Shown here in pieces: positions 15,650 to 23,174 of a stretch of DNA of 31,358 bases. A program made the position numbers and the translations under genes. The stretch comes from Clostridiales bacterium (GTDB lineage: Bacteria > Bacillota > Clostridia > Oscillospirales > Acutalibacteraceae): the NCBI GenBank assembly GCA_022791355.1, contig JAAVYX010000243.1, positions 1 through 31,358 on the forward strand, given 5' to 3'. The notes beneath the pieces are model-generated. The model worked only from the letters and a program-made list of their open reading frames with translations, did no database searches and had not been told where the DNA came from. How positions within the stretch are numbered: the first letter of the stretch is position 1; each line of letters starts with the position of its first letter.

Positions 15650-16018
15650 ATGGAAAATTGGTCTGAAATAGCGCTTAACGTAACCATATGCGGTTTAGCG
15701 ATCGTATTTGGCGCGTTAATTATGCTGGTGATCCTGATCAGCCTATTCGGAAAAATCATGGACGCCATAAACAAAAAATCTAGAGCCTCCGCGGCTGTCC
15801 CGACCCAAACGTCTACGCCGGCTCCTGCGCCGGCCCCGACGCCCGCGGCCCAAGCGGACGACGGCGAGTTGATCGCCGTTATTTCGGCGGCGGTGTCGGC
15901 CATGTATGATGGCAGCGGCAAGCAGTTTACCATTCGTTCGGTTCGTCCCGCACGCCGCGCTGGCGAGCGTCCCGCGTGGGCGGCAGCCGGCCTCCGGGAT
16001 AACACCCGGTCGTTTTAG
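15650..16018 (+). CDS. oadG: Sodium-pump decarboxylase gamma subunit (OadG family)
   Basis: The gamma subunit anchors and assembles sodium-translocating decarboxylases. The 122-residue product has one N-terminal membrane helix (about 8-35), a Ala/Pro/Thr linker (48-66) and a conserved end with DGELIAVISAAVSAMY, FTIRSVRP and PAWAAAGLRDNTRS, a pattern seen in OadG-like proteins of anaerobes. GGAGAGG lies about seven bases upstream of the ATG. It is 19 bases ahead of the beta subunit gene and shares its promoter and terminator. Which acid is decarboxylated (oxaloacetate, methylmalonyl-CoA or glutaconyl-CoA) cannot be told, because the substrate-binding subunit is not encoded here. Confidence 0.85.
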   Translation: MENWSEIALNVTICGLAIVFGALIMLVILISLFGKIMDAINKKSRASAAVPTQTSTPAPAPAPTPAAQADDGELIAVISAAVSAMYDGSGKQFTIRSVRPARRAGERPAWAAAGLRDNTRSF

Positions 16019-16037
16019 AAAGGCGGGATGATAGGAA

Positions 16038-17234
16038 ATGGAAGTCTGGAATAAGTTTATTGACACCATCGGCGGTATTTTAGGGGAATCCGGCTTTGCC
16101 GGCCTCTTTACCGGCGAGGGCTGGAAAAATTTGATTATGATCGGCGTGGCCTGTTTCTTCCTGTTTTTGGCCATTAAAAAGCAGTTTGAGCCCCTGCTTC
16201 TGCTGCCCATCGCTTTCGGTATGCTGCTCACCAACCTTCCCGGCGCGGGACTGTATCATCCCGAACTCTGGAATCTTGCCGGCGGCATCGATTATGGGGA
16301 GGTGCTCCATGAGGGCGGTATTTTAGACCTGCTCTATATGGGCGTTAAGCTGGGAATTTATCCGCCTCTGATCTTCTTGGGCATAGGCGCTATGACCGAT
16401 TTCGGCCCCCTGATTGCCAATCCTAAAAGCTTTTTGCTGGGCGCGGCCGCGCAGTTCGGTATCTTTGTCGCCTTTATAGGCGCGTTGGCGCTGGGCATGC
16501 CAGCCAACCAGGCCGCCTCCATCGGCATTATCGGCGGCGCGGACGGTCCGACCGCCATCTTCGTCACCTCTAAGCTGGCTCCCGAGCTTTTAGGGCCTAT
16601 CGCCGTCGCGGCTTATTCCTATATGGCTTTGATCCCGGTTATCCAGCCACCTTTTATGAAGCTGCTTACCACCAAGAAGGAGCGTATGATCCGCATGACC
16701 CAGCTGCGCACCGTCTCCAAGGTGGAAAAGATTATCTTCCCCGTTCTGGTTACTATCGTGGTTTCCCTGCTTCTGCCCTCTGCGGCCCCGCTGGTGGGTA
16801 TGCTGATGCTGGGCAACCTGATGCGGGAAAGCGGCGTTGTGGACCGGATTTGCAAGACGGCCCAGAACGAGCTGATGAATATTATTACCATCTTCCTGGG
16901 CGTTACCGTAGGCGCCACCACCAACGGCGCCACCTTCCTCAACCTCAACACTCTTAAAATTGTTGCCATGGGCCTTGCGGCCTTCTGCTTCGGCACCGTA
17001 GGCGGCCTGCTGTTAGGCAAGCTGATGTGTCTGGTCACCAAAGGCAAGGTCAACCCGCTCATCGGTTCGGCCGGCGTGTCGGCTGTTCCTATGGCGGCCC
17101 GGGTTTCCCAGAAGGTGGGCCAGCAGTATGATCCCGGCAACTTCCTGCTCATGCACGCCATGGGTCCCAATGTGGCCGGCGTTATCGGTTCGGCTGTCGC
17201 GGCCGGCGTGCTGCTCAAGATGTGCGGCGCTTAA
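16038..17234 (+). CDS. oadB: Sodium-pump decarboxylase beta subunit (OadB/MmdB/GcdB family)
   Basis: The beta subunit is the membrane part that decarboxylates carboxybiotin and exports sodium ions. The 398 residues form many membrane helices, and the hallmark IIGGADGPTAIF (164-175) carries D169, the Asp equivalent to the sodium/proton-binding residue of the Klebsiella enzyme. Other family strings are GVTVGATTNGATFLN and HAMGPNVAGVIGSA near the end. It is last in a two-gene unit: a strong terminator begins 14 bases after the stop. The usual carboxyltransferase (OadA/MmdA/GcdA) and biotin carrier are absent on either side, which means they must be encoded elsewhere or the pair is a remnant. Confidence 0.93.
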   Translation: MEVWNKFIDTIGGILGESGFAGLFTGEGWKNLIMIGVACFFLFLAIKKQFEPLLLLPIAFGMLLTNLPGAGLYHPELWNLAGGIDYGEVLHEGGILDLLYMGVKLGIYPPLIFLGIGAMTDFGPLIANPKSFLLGAAAQFGIFVAFIGALALGMPANQAASIGIIGGADGPTAIFVTSKLAPELLGPIAVAAYSYMALIPVIQPPFMKLLTTKKERMIRMTQLRTVSKVEKIIFPVLVTIVVSLLLPSAAPLVGMLMLGNLMRESGVVDRICKTAQNELMNIITIFLGVTVGATTNGATFLNLNTLKIVAMGLAAFCFGTVGGLLLGKLMCLVTKGKVNPLIGSAGVSAVPMAARVSQKVGQQYDPGNFLLMHAMGPNVAGVIGSAVAAGVLLKMCGA

Positions 17235-17247
17235 TCAATATTGTATG

Positions 17248-17281
17248 GGACGATCGGACTTATGTCCGGTCGTCCTTTTTT
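17248..17281 (+). terminator. Rho-independent terminator of oadG-oadB
   Basis: GGACGATCGGAC and GTCCGGTCGTCC pair over 12 bp with one G-U, loop TTAT, followed by six T. Confidence 0.92.
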
Positions 17282-17569
17282 GTTAAGAAAACCGTCGGCT
17301 TCGCCGGTGGAATTTCCCTGTCCAGTATAGCTTCAAACAACGAGCGGAGCGAATCGCTAATACAAACCTAAATATTAGAAAAACGCAGGGTAGACGAGGG
17401 ATGCCCGCGGACGGGCTGCGCAGAGCAAGCGGTGCAAGAGAAAAAATTTTTCCGCGCGTCTTGGCCGGTATCCGGCCTTTTAGGGCCTATGTAAGCCGTC
17501 AGCTTCCCTGCGGCTATGACCATATGGGATACGTTTGGCAACGCCGCTGGCGAAAAATGCATTTCTGCA

Positions 17570-17598
17570 TTGCCTATTGGAGCGTATTTTGCTATAAT
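17570..17598 (+). promoter_or_regulatory. Promoter of thyX
   Basis: TTGCCT and a consensus TATAAT are separated by 17 bases, 63 bases before the thyX start. Confidence 0.65.
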
Positions 17599-17661
17599 AT
17601 AAATAATTATGTGATTCCGCCGGCGCCAATCGGCCTTTTACCCAAGGAAGGATGTTGCCTT

Positions 17662-18423
17662 ATGGCTAAAGTAACCCTTTTGACCTATACCCCGCAGCCT
17701 GAGAAGGCGGTGGCCGCAGCCGCCAAGCTCTGCTATTCTCCCGCCTCTATTTCGGAAATTTCCGAAGGGCTAACTGCGGAAAAAACAGCTTCCTTTGTGG
17801 AGATGCTGGCCGAAATCGGCCATGAAAGCCCTATCGAACACGCATCCTTTACCTTTGGCATTGAGGGCGTGTCCCGTTCCTTTCTGGCCCAGATGACCCG
17901 TCATCGCCTGGCCTCCTATTCTGTGCAGAGCCAGCGATATGTGCGGGAAGCCCAATTTTCCTATGTCATCCCGCCGGAGATCGAGGCCCGTCCCGCCGCT
18001 AAAGCCCTTTTTTTGGAGGCTATGGAGCGAGACCAGCGGGACTATGAGGCCTTGACCGAGGTTTTAAAGGCCGACCATGAAAAGGCCTTCCTGGCCGCCG
18101 GTATGGAACCGAAGGCCGCTGCCCGCGCCGCTGAAAAAAAGGCTATAGAGGACGCGCGCTTTGTTCTGCCCAACGCTTGCGACACCAAGATGGTGGTGAC
18201 TATGAATGCCCGCAGTCTGCAAAACTTTTTCCGGCATCGCTGCTGTAATCGGGCCCAGTGGGAAATCCGGGAGGTGGCCGACCAGATGCTGCGGCTTGTA
18301 AAGGAGGCCGCGCCCGGCCTTTTCAAAAGCGCCGGTCCTTCCTGTATAACCGGCGGTTGTCCGGAGGGCAAGATGTCCTGCGGAAAAAGCGGCGAGGTCC
18401 GCGCGAAATACCGAAAGGGGTAG
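17662..18423 (+). CDS. thyX: Flavin-dependent thymidylate synthase
   Basis: ThyX makes dTMP from dUMP using methylene-THF, FAD and NADPH. The 253-residue protein has the signature RHR followed by seven residues and Ser (R80, H81, R82 to S90, then QR), plus H60 in ESPIEHASF, and a second-half RSLQNFFRHRCCNRAQWEIR motif. The C-terminus has a cysteine-containing tail (SCITGGCPEGKMSCGK) often seen in clostridial ThyX. I chose ATG 17662 because GGAAGG lies upstream, the promoter at 17570 sits at a suitable distance, and the family starts here; the open frame upstream runs through that promoter. The thymidylate kinase gene follows 264 bases later, so the two steps to dTDP are neighbours. A 5-FCL gene further on belongs to the same folate economy. 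Confidence 0.95.
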   Translation: MAKVTLLTYTPQPEKAVAAAAKLCYSPASISEISEGLTAEKTASFVEMLAEIGHESPIEHASFTFGIEGVSRSFLAQMTRHRLASYSVQSQRYVREAQFSYVIPPEIEARPAAKALFLEAMERDQRDYEALTEVLKADHEKAFLAAGMEPKAAARAAEKKAIEDARFVLPNACDTKMVVTMNARSLQNFFRHRCCNRAQWEIREVADQMLRLVKEAAPGLFKSAGPSCITGGCPEGKMSCGKSGEVRAKYRKG

Positions 18424-18523
18424 CCTCGTCGTTTGCTTTTGCCCAGAGCGCATACCAAGTCTGACGCTCTGCGCTTTAGGCGGTCCGTCTATGCCGTCCG
18501 GCTGTTCAGGCCGGTTTTGTTAC

Positions 18524-18548
18524 GAAAGGAGGCCTGCCGCCTCCTTTC
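18524..18548 (+). promoter_or_regulatory. Perfect hairpin in the thyX-tmk spacer
   Basis: GAAAGGAGGC and GCCTCCTTTC form a 10-bp stem around CTGCC. No T-run follows, so it is not a classical terminator. One arm contains a Shine-Dalgarno-like AAAGGAGG with no start codon behind it. Smaller stems (CAGAGCG/CGCTCTG at about 18445-18472, CAAGGG/CCCTTG near 18596) flank it. Confidence 0.4.
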
Positions 18549-18687
18549 CATCACGATTTGCGCATGGGCCGACGGGCGATACCGGCTTGTGCGGCAAGGG
18601 CTTCCCCTTGCAAAAAGTCTGTGGCGCGCAGCCGAACAAAAAAATTCGGCAAGGCGGCTATAAATCCGGCGAAAGGGGAGAACCCTA

Positions 18688-19353
18688 ATGAAAGGTAAAT
18701 TGGTTGTCATCGAGGGACTGGACGGGAGCGGTAAGTCCACCCAGCTTCAGCTGCTGCCCGGATTGCTGGAAGAGGCGGGCGTCGATTCCCGTACCATTTC
18801 CTTCCCGGATTACGACGACCCTTCCAGCACGCTGGTAAAAATGTACTTGTCCGGGGCCTTTGGCGGTACGGCGGACGCGGTCAACGCCTATGCCGCTTCG
18901 ATTTTTTACGCCGCCGACCGTTACGCCAGCTACAAGCGGCACTGGGGAGACTATTACGCTTCCGGCGGCTTGGTGCTGGCCGGCCGGTATGTTACCTCCA
19001 ACGCCGTGCATCAGATGTCCAAGCTGCCCGAGGAAGAGTGGGAGGCATACCTTTCCTGGCTGTACGACCTGGAGTATGAAAAGACCGGCATACCAAAGCC
19101 TGACCTTGTGCTCTTTTTGGACATGCCCCCTGCGGTTTCCCAGCGCCTGCTGGCCGGCCGGTACGGCGGGGACGAGTCCAAAAAGGATCTGCACGAACGG
19201 GACGCGGCCTATCAGCGGCGCTGCCGTCAGGCCGCCCGGTTTGCCGCCCTCTATTCCGGCTGGCAGACTGTTTCCTGCGCGGCCGACGGGCGTCTCTTGT
19301 CCCCAAAACGTATCGGCGAGGCGCTGTTCATGGCAGTAAAAAAGATTTTATAA
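18688..19353 (+). CDS. tmk: Thymidylate kinase
   Basis: Tmk phosphorylates dTMP to dTDP. The 221-residue P-loop kinase shows VVIEGLDGSGKSTQ (Walker A at 10-18), YAADRYAS with the DR motif, GRYVTSNAVHQ for nucleotide binding, and DLVLFLDMPP as the Walker B-like strand, followed by an Arg-rich lid (RYGGDESKKDLHERD). GGGGAG eight bases upstream supports the start. The gene stands after thyX, whose product it uses. There is no obvious terminator directly downstream; a 950-base repeat-rich spacer follows. Confidence 0.92.
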   Translation: MKGKLVVIEGLDGSGKSTQLQLLPGLLEEAGVDSRTISFPDYDDPSSTLVKMYLSGAFGGTADAVNAYAASIFYAADRYASYKRHWGDYYASGGLVLAGRYVTSNAVHQMSKLPEEEWEAYLSWLYDLEYEKTGIPKPDLVLFLDMPPAVSQRLLAGRYGGDESKKDLHERDAAYQRRCRQAARFAALYSGWQTVSCAADGRLLSPKRIGEALFMAVKKIL

Positions 19354-19670
19354 GACGGCATGGCATGGGGCTTAGAGAGGCCGGTAAACCGGATCTGCGT
19401 TTTGGGACCGGCGGGCGGTTTACAAGGCCAACATGCTATAGGGATTCTGTTTAGTTCCCTCAACAACTGTCTATTTGCCCCTTGCTTCCCATACAAAAAG
19501 GAGCCAATCGTCTTATCCCGCTGCCGGCGGATAAGTGAAACGTAAAAAGCTAAACCTCAGAACCGTGCGGGCCTGCGCCAACCGGAGTCAACCGGAGGCG
19601 TCCGGACGGGCGCGGTCCTGGAGATGGCTCCAGCGACTAGTCCCGTAGATGGCCGTAGGCGGCAGCGTCC

Positions 19671-19770
19671 CCCCTTCTTTTGTCGTTTTACAAAAGAAGG
19701 GGTCGCGTTATTAGATCCGTTGTTAAAGTAATAAGAAAAGGACATCTGGCACGAAGCTTCCCGCCTAACG
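19671..19770 (+). repeat. Dispersed mosaic repeat, copy D (hairpin plus core)
   Basis: A perfect 13-bp hairpin (CCCCTTCTTTTGT, ACAAAAGAAGGGG) is followed directly by the core: TCGCGTTATTAGATCC, AAAGTAATAAGAAAAGGACA, TCTGGCACGAAGC and CCGCCTAACG. It matches copy E best in module order and spacing, with diverged sequence. Confidence 0.7.
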
Positions 19771-19815
19771 AAACAAGAAAAAACAAATCAGCTTCGTATC
19801 CCTTTTGCCCCAAGA

Positions 19816-19874
19816 CGAAAATACATGCTTTGTCTTGCAAAACAAAATTTTTGTGAGACCCTTGATGAGCTGAA
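19816..19874 (+). repeat. Two-hairpin repeat unit, copy U2
   Basis: 59 bases beginning CGAAAATACATGC, with CTTTGTCTTGCAAA, ATTTTTGTGAG and a decayed second stem (GACCC TTGAT GAGCT). It is head-to-tail with the next unit. Confidence 0.75.
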
Positions 19875-19933
19875 CGAAAGTCTATACTTTGTCTTGCAAA
19901 GTAACATTTTTGTGAGGGGCTCGATGCCCCGAA
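19875..19933 (+). repeat. Two-hairpin repeat unit, copy U3
   Basis: 59 bases beginning CGAAAGTCTATAC, with first stem-loop TACTTTG-TCTTG-CAAAGTA, ATTTTTGTGAG, and a perfect second stem GGGGC-TCGAT-GCCCC. It starts exactly where U2 ends; the next bases (CGAAAATCTATAG) begin a third, divergent unit. Confidence 0.78.
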
Positions 19934-19954
19934 CGAAAATCTATAGATTTTTGT

Positions 19955-20035
19955 TTGGCCTATCTGAATGAACGTTCTTTGGGCGTTCATGGCTTCCTGC
20001 AAGGGACGCTTCACAAAAATTTGCGCAAATCGTAT
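19955..20035 (+). repeat. 81-bp dispersed repeat, second copy
   Basis: Matches 6356-6436 at 76 of 81 positions without gaps. The hairpin arms ATGAACG/CGTTCAT are unchanged while loop and flanks carry the differences. Confidence 0.85.
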
Positions 20036-20304
20036 AGATTTTCATGCGGGGCATCCGGGCGGCCAGTCTTTGGCGGTCTGACGTCCCGGCGCTTCTTGTA
20101 AGGACGGTTTGCAGGAGTCCAACCAAGAGATCCGAATGGGAACACGGGAAGGCAAGGCTGATAGGTTAACGCCCCTTGGACCTTTGTTTCAAAGTGAGAA
20201 TGTAAGATAAAAATCAGGGCAATATAAACGTTTTTTAGCGCTTGCCGGTCATTTTCCAGACTGCCGGCGGCGAGATTGCCCAGCCAAAGGAGGATTTGCA
20301 TATT

Positions 20305-20847
20305 ATGCTGTATTTGTTCTTGGCCCCTGGCTTTGAGGAGATCGAGGCCTTGGCGCCGTTGGATATTCTGCGCCGGGCGGAACTGGAGGTCGCTACCGTA
20401 GGCGTAGGGGACCGGCTGGTGGCCGGCGCCCATCACATCGCGGTGGAGGCCGATTTGGCCCCTATGGAGGTGGATCTTCAGAATATGGAGGGGCTGATCC
20501 TGCCCGGCGGTATGCCCGGAACCCTCAATCTGGAAAAGGCTCCCATCGTGCAGGCGGCGCTGGATATGGCCGCTGGGGACGGCCGTATGATTGCAGCCAT
20601 CTGCGCGGCCCCGTCTATATTGGGGCATAAGGGCTTGCTGCGGGGCAAACGGGCGGTCTGTTTTCCCGGTTTTGAGGAGCAGCTGGAGGGCGCGCAGGTC
20701 TGCGGAGATTCCGTTTGTCAGGACGGAAATATAATCACAGCCAAGGGGGCCGGCGCGGCGATTGCCTTCGGACTGCGCATCGCGGCCTACTGGAAGGGCG
20801 ACAAGGCTGCGTCCAGTTTGGGGGCGGCCATGCAATGCGTCCAGTAG
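20305..20847 (+). CDS. DJ-1/PfpI family protein (YajL/ThiJ-like)
   Basis: A 180-residue member of the DJ-1/PfpI superfamily. It has the opening LYLFLAPGFEEIEALAPLDILRRA with the conserved Glu (E14/E15), GLILPGGMPGT (63-73), and AAICAAPSIL, in which C100 is the nucleophilic-elbow cysteine. The pattern is that of bacterial YajL-like proteins, some of which have been linked to oxidative stress or protein deglycation; that role is debated and not provable here. I chose ATG 20305 because AAAGGAGG lies 11 bases upstream and the family starts at this point. The end overlaps the next gene by 13 bases. Confidence 0.88.
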   Translation: MLYLFLAPGFEEIEALAPLDILRRAELEVATVGVGDRLVAGAHHIAVEADLAPMEVDLQNMEGLILPGGMPGTLNLEKAPIVQAALDMAAGDGRMIAAICAAPSILGHKGLLRGKRAVCFPGFEEQLEGAQVCGDSVCQDGNIITAKGAGAAIAFGLRIAAYWKGDKAASSLGAAMQCVQ

Positions 20848-21419
20848 ATATTCGGGATTATAAAAACGAGCTGCGGGCCAAGTACAAGGCCGCCCGCCGC
20901 GCCATGAAACCGGAGGAAAAGACCCGTCTGGATGGGCTGATCGCCGAAAAGGTGTCCCGACTGTATCAGTATAAAAGCTGCCGCAGGCTTTTTATTTACG
21001 TCTCCACCGGCATTGAGGTGGACACGCTGACCATTATCCGGCGGGCGTTGGAGGAAGGCAAGCGGGTGGCGGTTCCCCGCTGTATCGCGGGAACCCGGCG
21101 GATGGAGTTTCACTATATCGATTCTTTGGATCAACTGAAACCGGGCAGCTTTTCAGTTTTGGAGCCGGACGAGAGCCGCCCTGTCGCCCGGGATTTTTCC
21201 CATAGTTTAATGATCGTGCCGGCCTTGTCCCTGGACAACCGGGGATATCGCCTGGGCTATGGCAAGGGTTATTACGACCGGTATATCGCCGAATTTACCG
21301 GCCCCACAGCGGGCGTCTGTTATGCCGCCGATTGCCGCCGCCATATGTACCACGGCCGGTTCGACCGCCCGGTAGAGGTGATCGTTACAGAGCGGGGAAT
21401 CCGGCGGGCGGTCAAGTAG
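20835..21419 (+). CDS. 5-formyltetrahydrofolate cyclo-ligase
   Basis: This ATP-dependent enzyme (5-FCL, MTHFS) turns 5-formyl-THF into 5,10-methenyl-THF. The 194 residues show the basic N-terminal helix (KNELRAKYKAARRAM), the FIYVSTGIEVDT strand, and the family motif LDNRGYRLGYGKGYYDRYI near 135-153. The start at ATG 20835 lies within the last 13 bases of the PfpI gene, pointing to coupled translation. It supplies the folate pool that ThyX upstream draws on; operon membership with thyX is not implied, since repeats separate them. Common names are fau, ygfA or yqgN. Confidence 0.92.
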   Translation: MRPVDIRDYKNELRAKYKAARRAMKPEEKTRLDGLIAEKVSRLYQYKSCRRLFIYVSTGIEVDTLTIIRRALEEGKRVAVPRCIAGTRRMEFHYIDSLDQLKPGSFSVLEPDESRPVARDFSHSLMIVPALSLDNRGYRLGYGKGYYDRYIAEFTGPTAGVCYAADCRRHMYHGRFDRPVEVIVTERGIRRAVK

Positions 21420-21459
21420 GCCGGAGCCGGACGCGCCAGGCCGGCTCTTAAGGGTACGG

Positions 21460-21491
21460 AAAAAGGCCCGCGCTTAAAGCGCGAGCCCTTT
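21460..21491 (-). terminator. Terminator for the small cysteine-rich protein gene
   Basis: On the minus strand AAAGGGCTCGCGCTT pairs with AAGCGCGGGCCTTT, with two mismatches, and is followed by TTTTTCC. It begins 18 bases after the stop of the gene at 21509-21628 and may also help to end the convergent transcript of the cyclo-ligase gene. Confidence 0.65.
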
Positions 21492-21508
21492 CCAGAGGGG
21501 TTGATTAG

Positions 21509-21628
21509 CTAACAGCCGCAGCCCAACAGGACGATGAGGATAAGCAGAACCCAAATGGAGTTGCCGCCGCTGAACAAGCTGCCCGAGCAGCCGCGGTTAT
21601 TGCCGCAAGTATTGCCACAGTTGCACAT
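21509..21628 (-). CDS. 39-residue Cys/Gly/Asn-rich single-helix membrane peptide
   Basis: The peptide starts MCNCGNTCGNNRGCSGS and ends with one hydrophobic helix (about residues 25-36) closing with GCGC. A hydrophilic, cysteine-rich head on a short hydrophobic tail is the pattern of small clostridial proteins (and resembles the YjcZ-type sporulation peptides in layout), usually annotated as hypothetical. AGAGGTG lies nine bases or so upstream of the ATG, and a terminator follows the stop, which argues for a real gene despite its size. It stands alone between convergent fau-type and divergent mltG genes. Function unknown; sporulation or envelope association is only a guess. Confidence 0.75.
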   Translation of the reverse strand: MCNCGNTCGNNRGCSGSLFSGGNSIWVLLILIVLLGCGC

Positions 21629-21860
21629 GTTTGTTTCACCTCTTCCTTTCGGACTTCAGTATATAGTATGTGGAAGGGGCGGGGTTGGTGCATGGATCCG
21701 GGACAGGCGGTTGGGGAAACGCGAACGCGTGTCCGGCGAGGTGAAGGAGGGGCAACCGCCCTTGCACAGGCAATACAGCGGACGGTTTTACCGTTACAAA
21801 TACACGCTGAGGACCGGCAACAGAAGCGGATGACGCAGTATGCCGACAGGAGGACTACAT

Positions 21861-23174
21861 ATGGACGATTGGAAAAAATATACTGAGGATGCCGATGGGG
21901 AAGAGGAACTCTCTTTAACAGGCGAATACCCGCTTTTTTCAGAGGACGGCATAGCCGAAGCGGGCGATACCTGGCAGGACGGGGCCGAAGCGGGCGGCGC
22001 GCCTGCGGATTCTCTATATTCGCCAGCCGTCGGAGGAGAGGATGATTTTGTCATCGGCAAGGGCTTCTATCTGGAGGAGGAACCGGAGGAATCCCCTGCC
22101 CGTACCCAGGCCAGGCCCGCGTCCGGACGGGGGAAAAGGAAAAAGAGGGGCCGGTCGGGCTGCCTGGGTTCGGTGATTTGGGCGCTGGCAATTCTGCTGG
22201 TGGCCGGCGGCATATCCTTTGGCGTCATCATGGCCGGCGCAGATCTTCTGGGCATCGGTAAGAACGATATCGTGCAGGTGGAAATCCAAAAGGGCGCCTC
22301 CACCGAGAGTATAGCCCAAACCCTTAAGGATGCGGGAGCCATCAAGTTCCCTACTCTTTTCCGCCTTTACTCCAAGCTCAAAAAATACGACGGCAAGTAT
22401 AAATACGGCGTGTACGAATTTAACACAGAAATCGGCTACAGCGGTATCATGCATCAGTTACAGACCGAGGGCGCCCAGGCCGATATGGCCGAGGTGCGCA
22501 TTCCCGAAATGGCCACTATCGACCAGATTATGACCTTGCTGGAGGAAGCCGGCGTCTGCTCCAAGGAGAATTTCCAGACCGCTATGCAGAACGCTGTTTT
22601 TTCCGAAAGCTTTGTGGGGGATATCCCCATAGAGAAGGTGCACTACCGGCTGGAGGGCTATCTGTTCCCGGATACCTATAAGTTCATCAAAGAGGATTCG
22701 GTCAGAGGAGCGACCCGGGCCATTCAGCAGATGCTCAAAAGAATGGACGAGAAGTTTCCCCAAAACTGGCGCAGGCAGGCTATAGACCAGGGCAGCAATA
22801 TGCATAACATTCTGACCATGGCGTCTATTATAGAGATGGAGGCCAGCAGTCATCCTGATGAAATGGCCAATGTGGCGGCGGTTTTCTATAACCGTTTGCA
22901 GTGGAACGAGGCAAAGCTTCTGGGTTCCTCGCCCACTATGAAGTATCCCTATGGGGACGGCCGGTACGATACCAATAAGACCGAGGGTCTGCCGCCGGGT
23001 CCCCTGTGCGCGCCAAGCGAGAAGGCCATCGAGGCGGCCCTCAATCCTACAGAGGGCTTTGCCGCCACCTATTTCGTGACTGACAGCGATATGCAGTTTT
23101 ACTATAACAACTCTTTAGCTGACCACAACAAGACCATTCAGGACCTGAAATCCAAGGGTAAATGGTTGGGGTAG
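21861..23174 (+). CDS. mltG: Endolytic transglycosylase MltG
   Basis: MltG cuts nascent glycan strands at the membrane and sets their length. The 437-residue protein has a long acidic cytosolic N-terminus (1-90), a basic cluster, one membrane helix (about 104-126), a LysM-like segment (KGASTESIAQTLKDAGAI), and the YceG/MltG catalytic part with ASIIEMEA (E325 as the catalytic Glu), FYNRL, DTNKTEGLPPGPL and a final SLADHNKTIQDLKSKG. I chose ATG 21861, with AGGAGG seven bases upstream; the open frame extends seven codons further. The U32 peptidase gene follows, as in the Bacillus yrrL-yrrN/yrrO region, although the methyltransferase usually between them is missing. Together with the class A PBP it is the second wall-synthesis gene here. 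Confidence 0.93.
   Translation: MDDWKKYTEDADGEEELSLTGEYPLFSEDGIAEAGDTWQDGAEAGGAPADSLYSPAVGGEDDFVIGKGFYLEEEPEESPARTQARPASGRGKRKKRGRSGCLGSVIWALAILLVAGGISFGVIMAGADLLGIGKNDIVQVEIQKGASTESIAQTLKDAGAIKFPTLFRLYSKLKKYDGKYKYGVYEFNTEIGYSGIMHQLQTEGAQADMAEVRIPEMATIDQIMTLLEEAGVCSKENFQTAMQNAVFSESFVGDIPIEKVHYRLEGYLFPDTYKFIKEDSVRGATRAIQQMLKRMDEKFPQNWRRQAIDQGSNMHNILTMASIIEMEASSHPDEMANVAAVFYNRLQWNEAKLLGSSPTMKYPYGDGRYDTNKTEGLPPGPLCAPSEKAIEAALNPTEGFAATYFVTDSDMQFYYNNSLADHNKTIQDLKSKGKWLG

Larger units (their letters stand above)
17235..17661. other. Intergenic region between oadB and thyX
   Basis: It holds the oadB terminator and the thyX promoter. The 290 bases between them show no gene with a binding site or family resemblance; only a short plus-strand string GAAAAAATTTTTCCGCGCGTC near 17437 loosely resembles 2438-2458. 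Confidence 0.5.
19354..20304. other. Gene-free stretch of 951 bases carrying the largest repeat block
   Basis: No supportable gene. From left: a small hairpin CTTATCC/GGATAAG (about 19512-19535), a GC-rich module with CAACCGGAGGCGTCC shared with 6130-6145, hairpin plus core (19671-19770), two tandem two-hairpin units (19816-19933), the 81-bp repeat (19955-20035), then about 250 bases without recognised features up to the ribosome binding site of the next gene. Confidence 0.65.

Noticed and set aside
17235..17661. Folate (THF) or other riboswitch before thyX
   Set aside because: No conserved riboswitch core could be matched, and the distance from promoter to start is only about 60 bases.
19816..19933. 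CRISPR array
   Set aside because: The 59-base units follow each other with no spacers, only two are in tandem, and no cas gene is present.
20011..20835. Minus-strand open frame of 274 codons over the PfpI gene and the repeat block
   Set aside because: It runs through repeats and opposite a clear DJ-1/PfpI gene; no motif.
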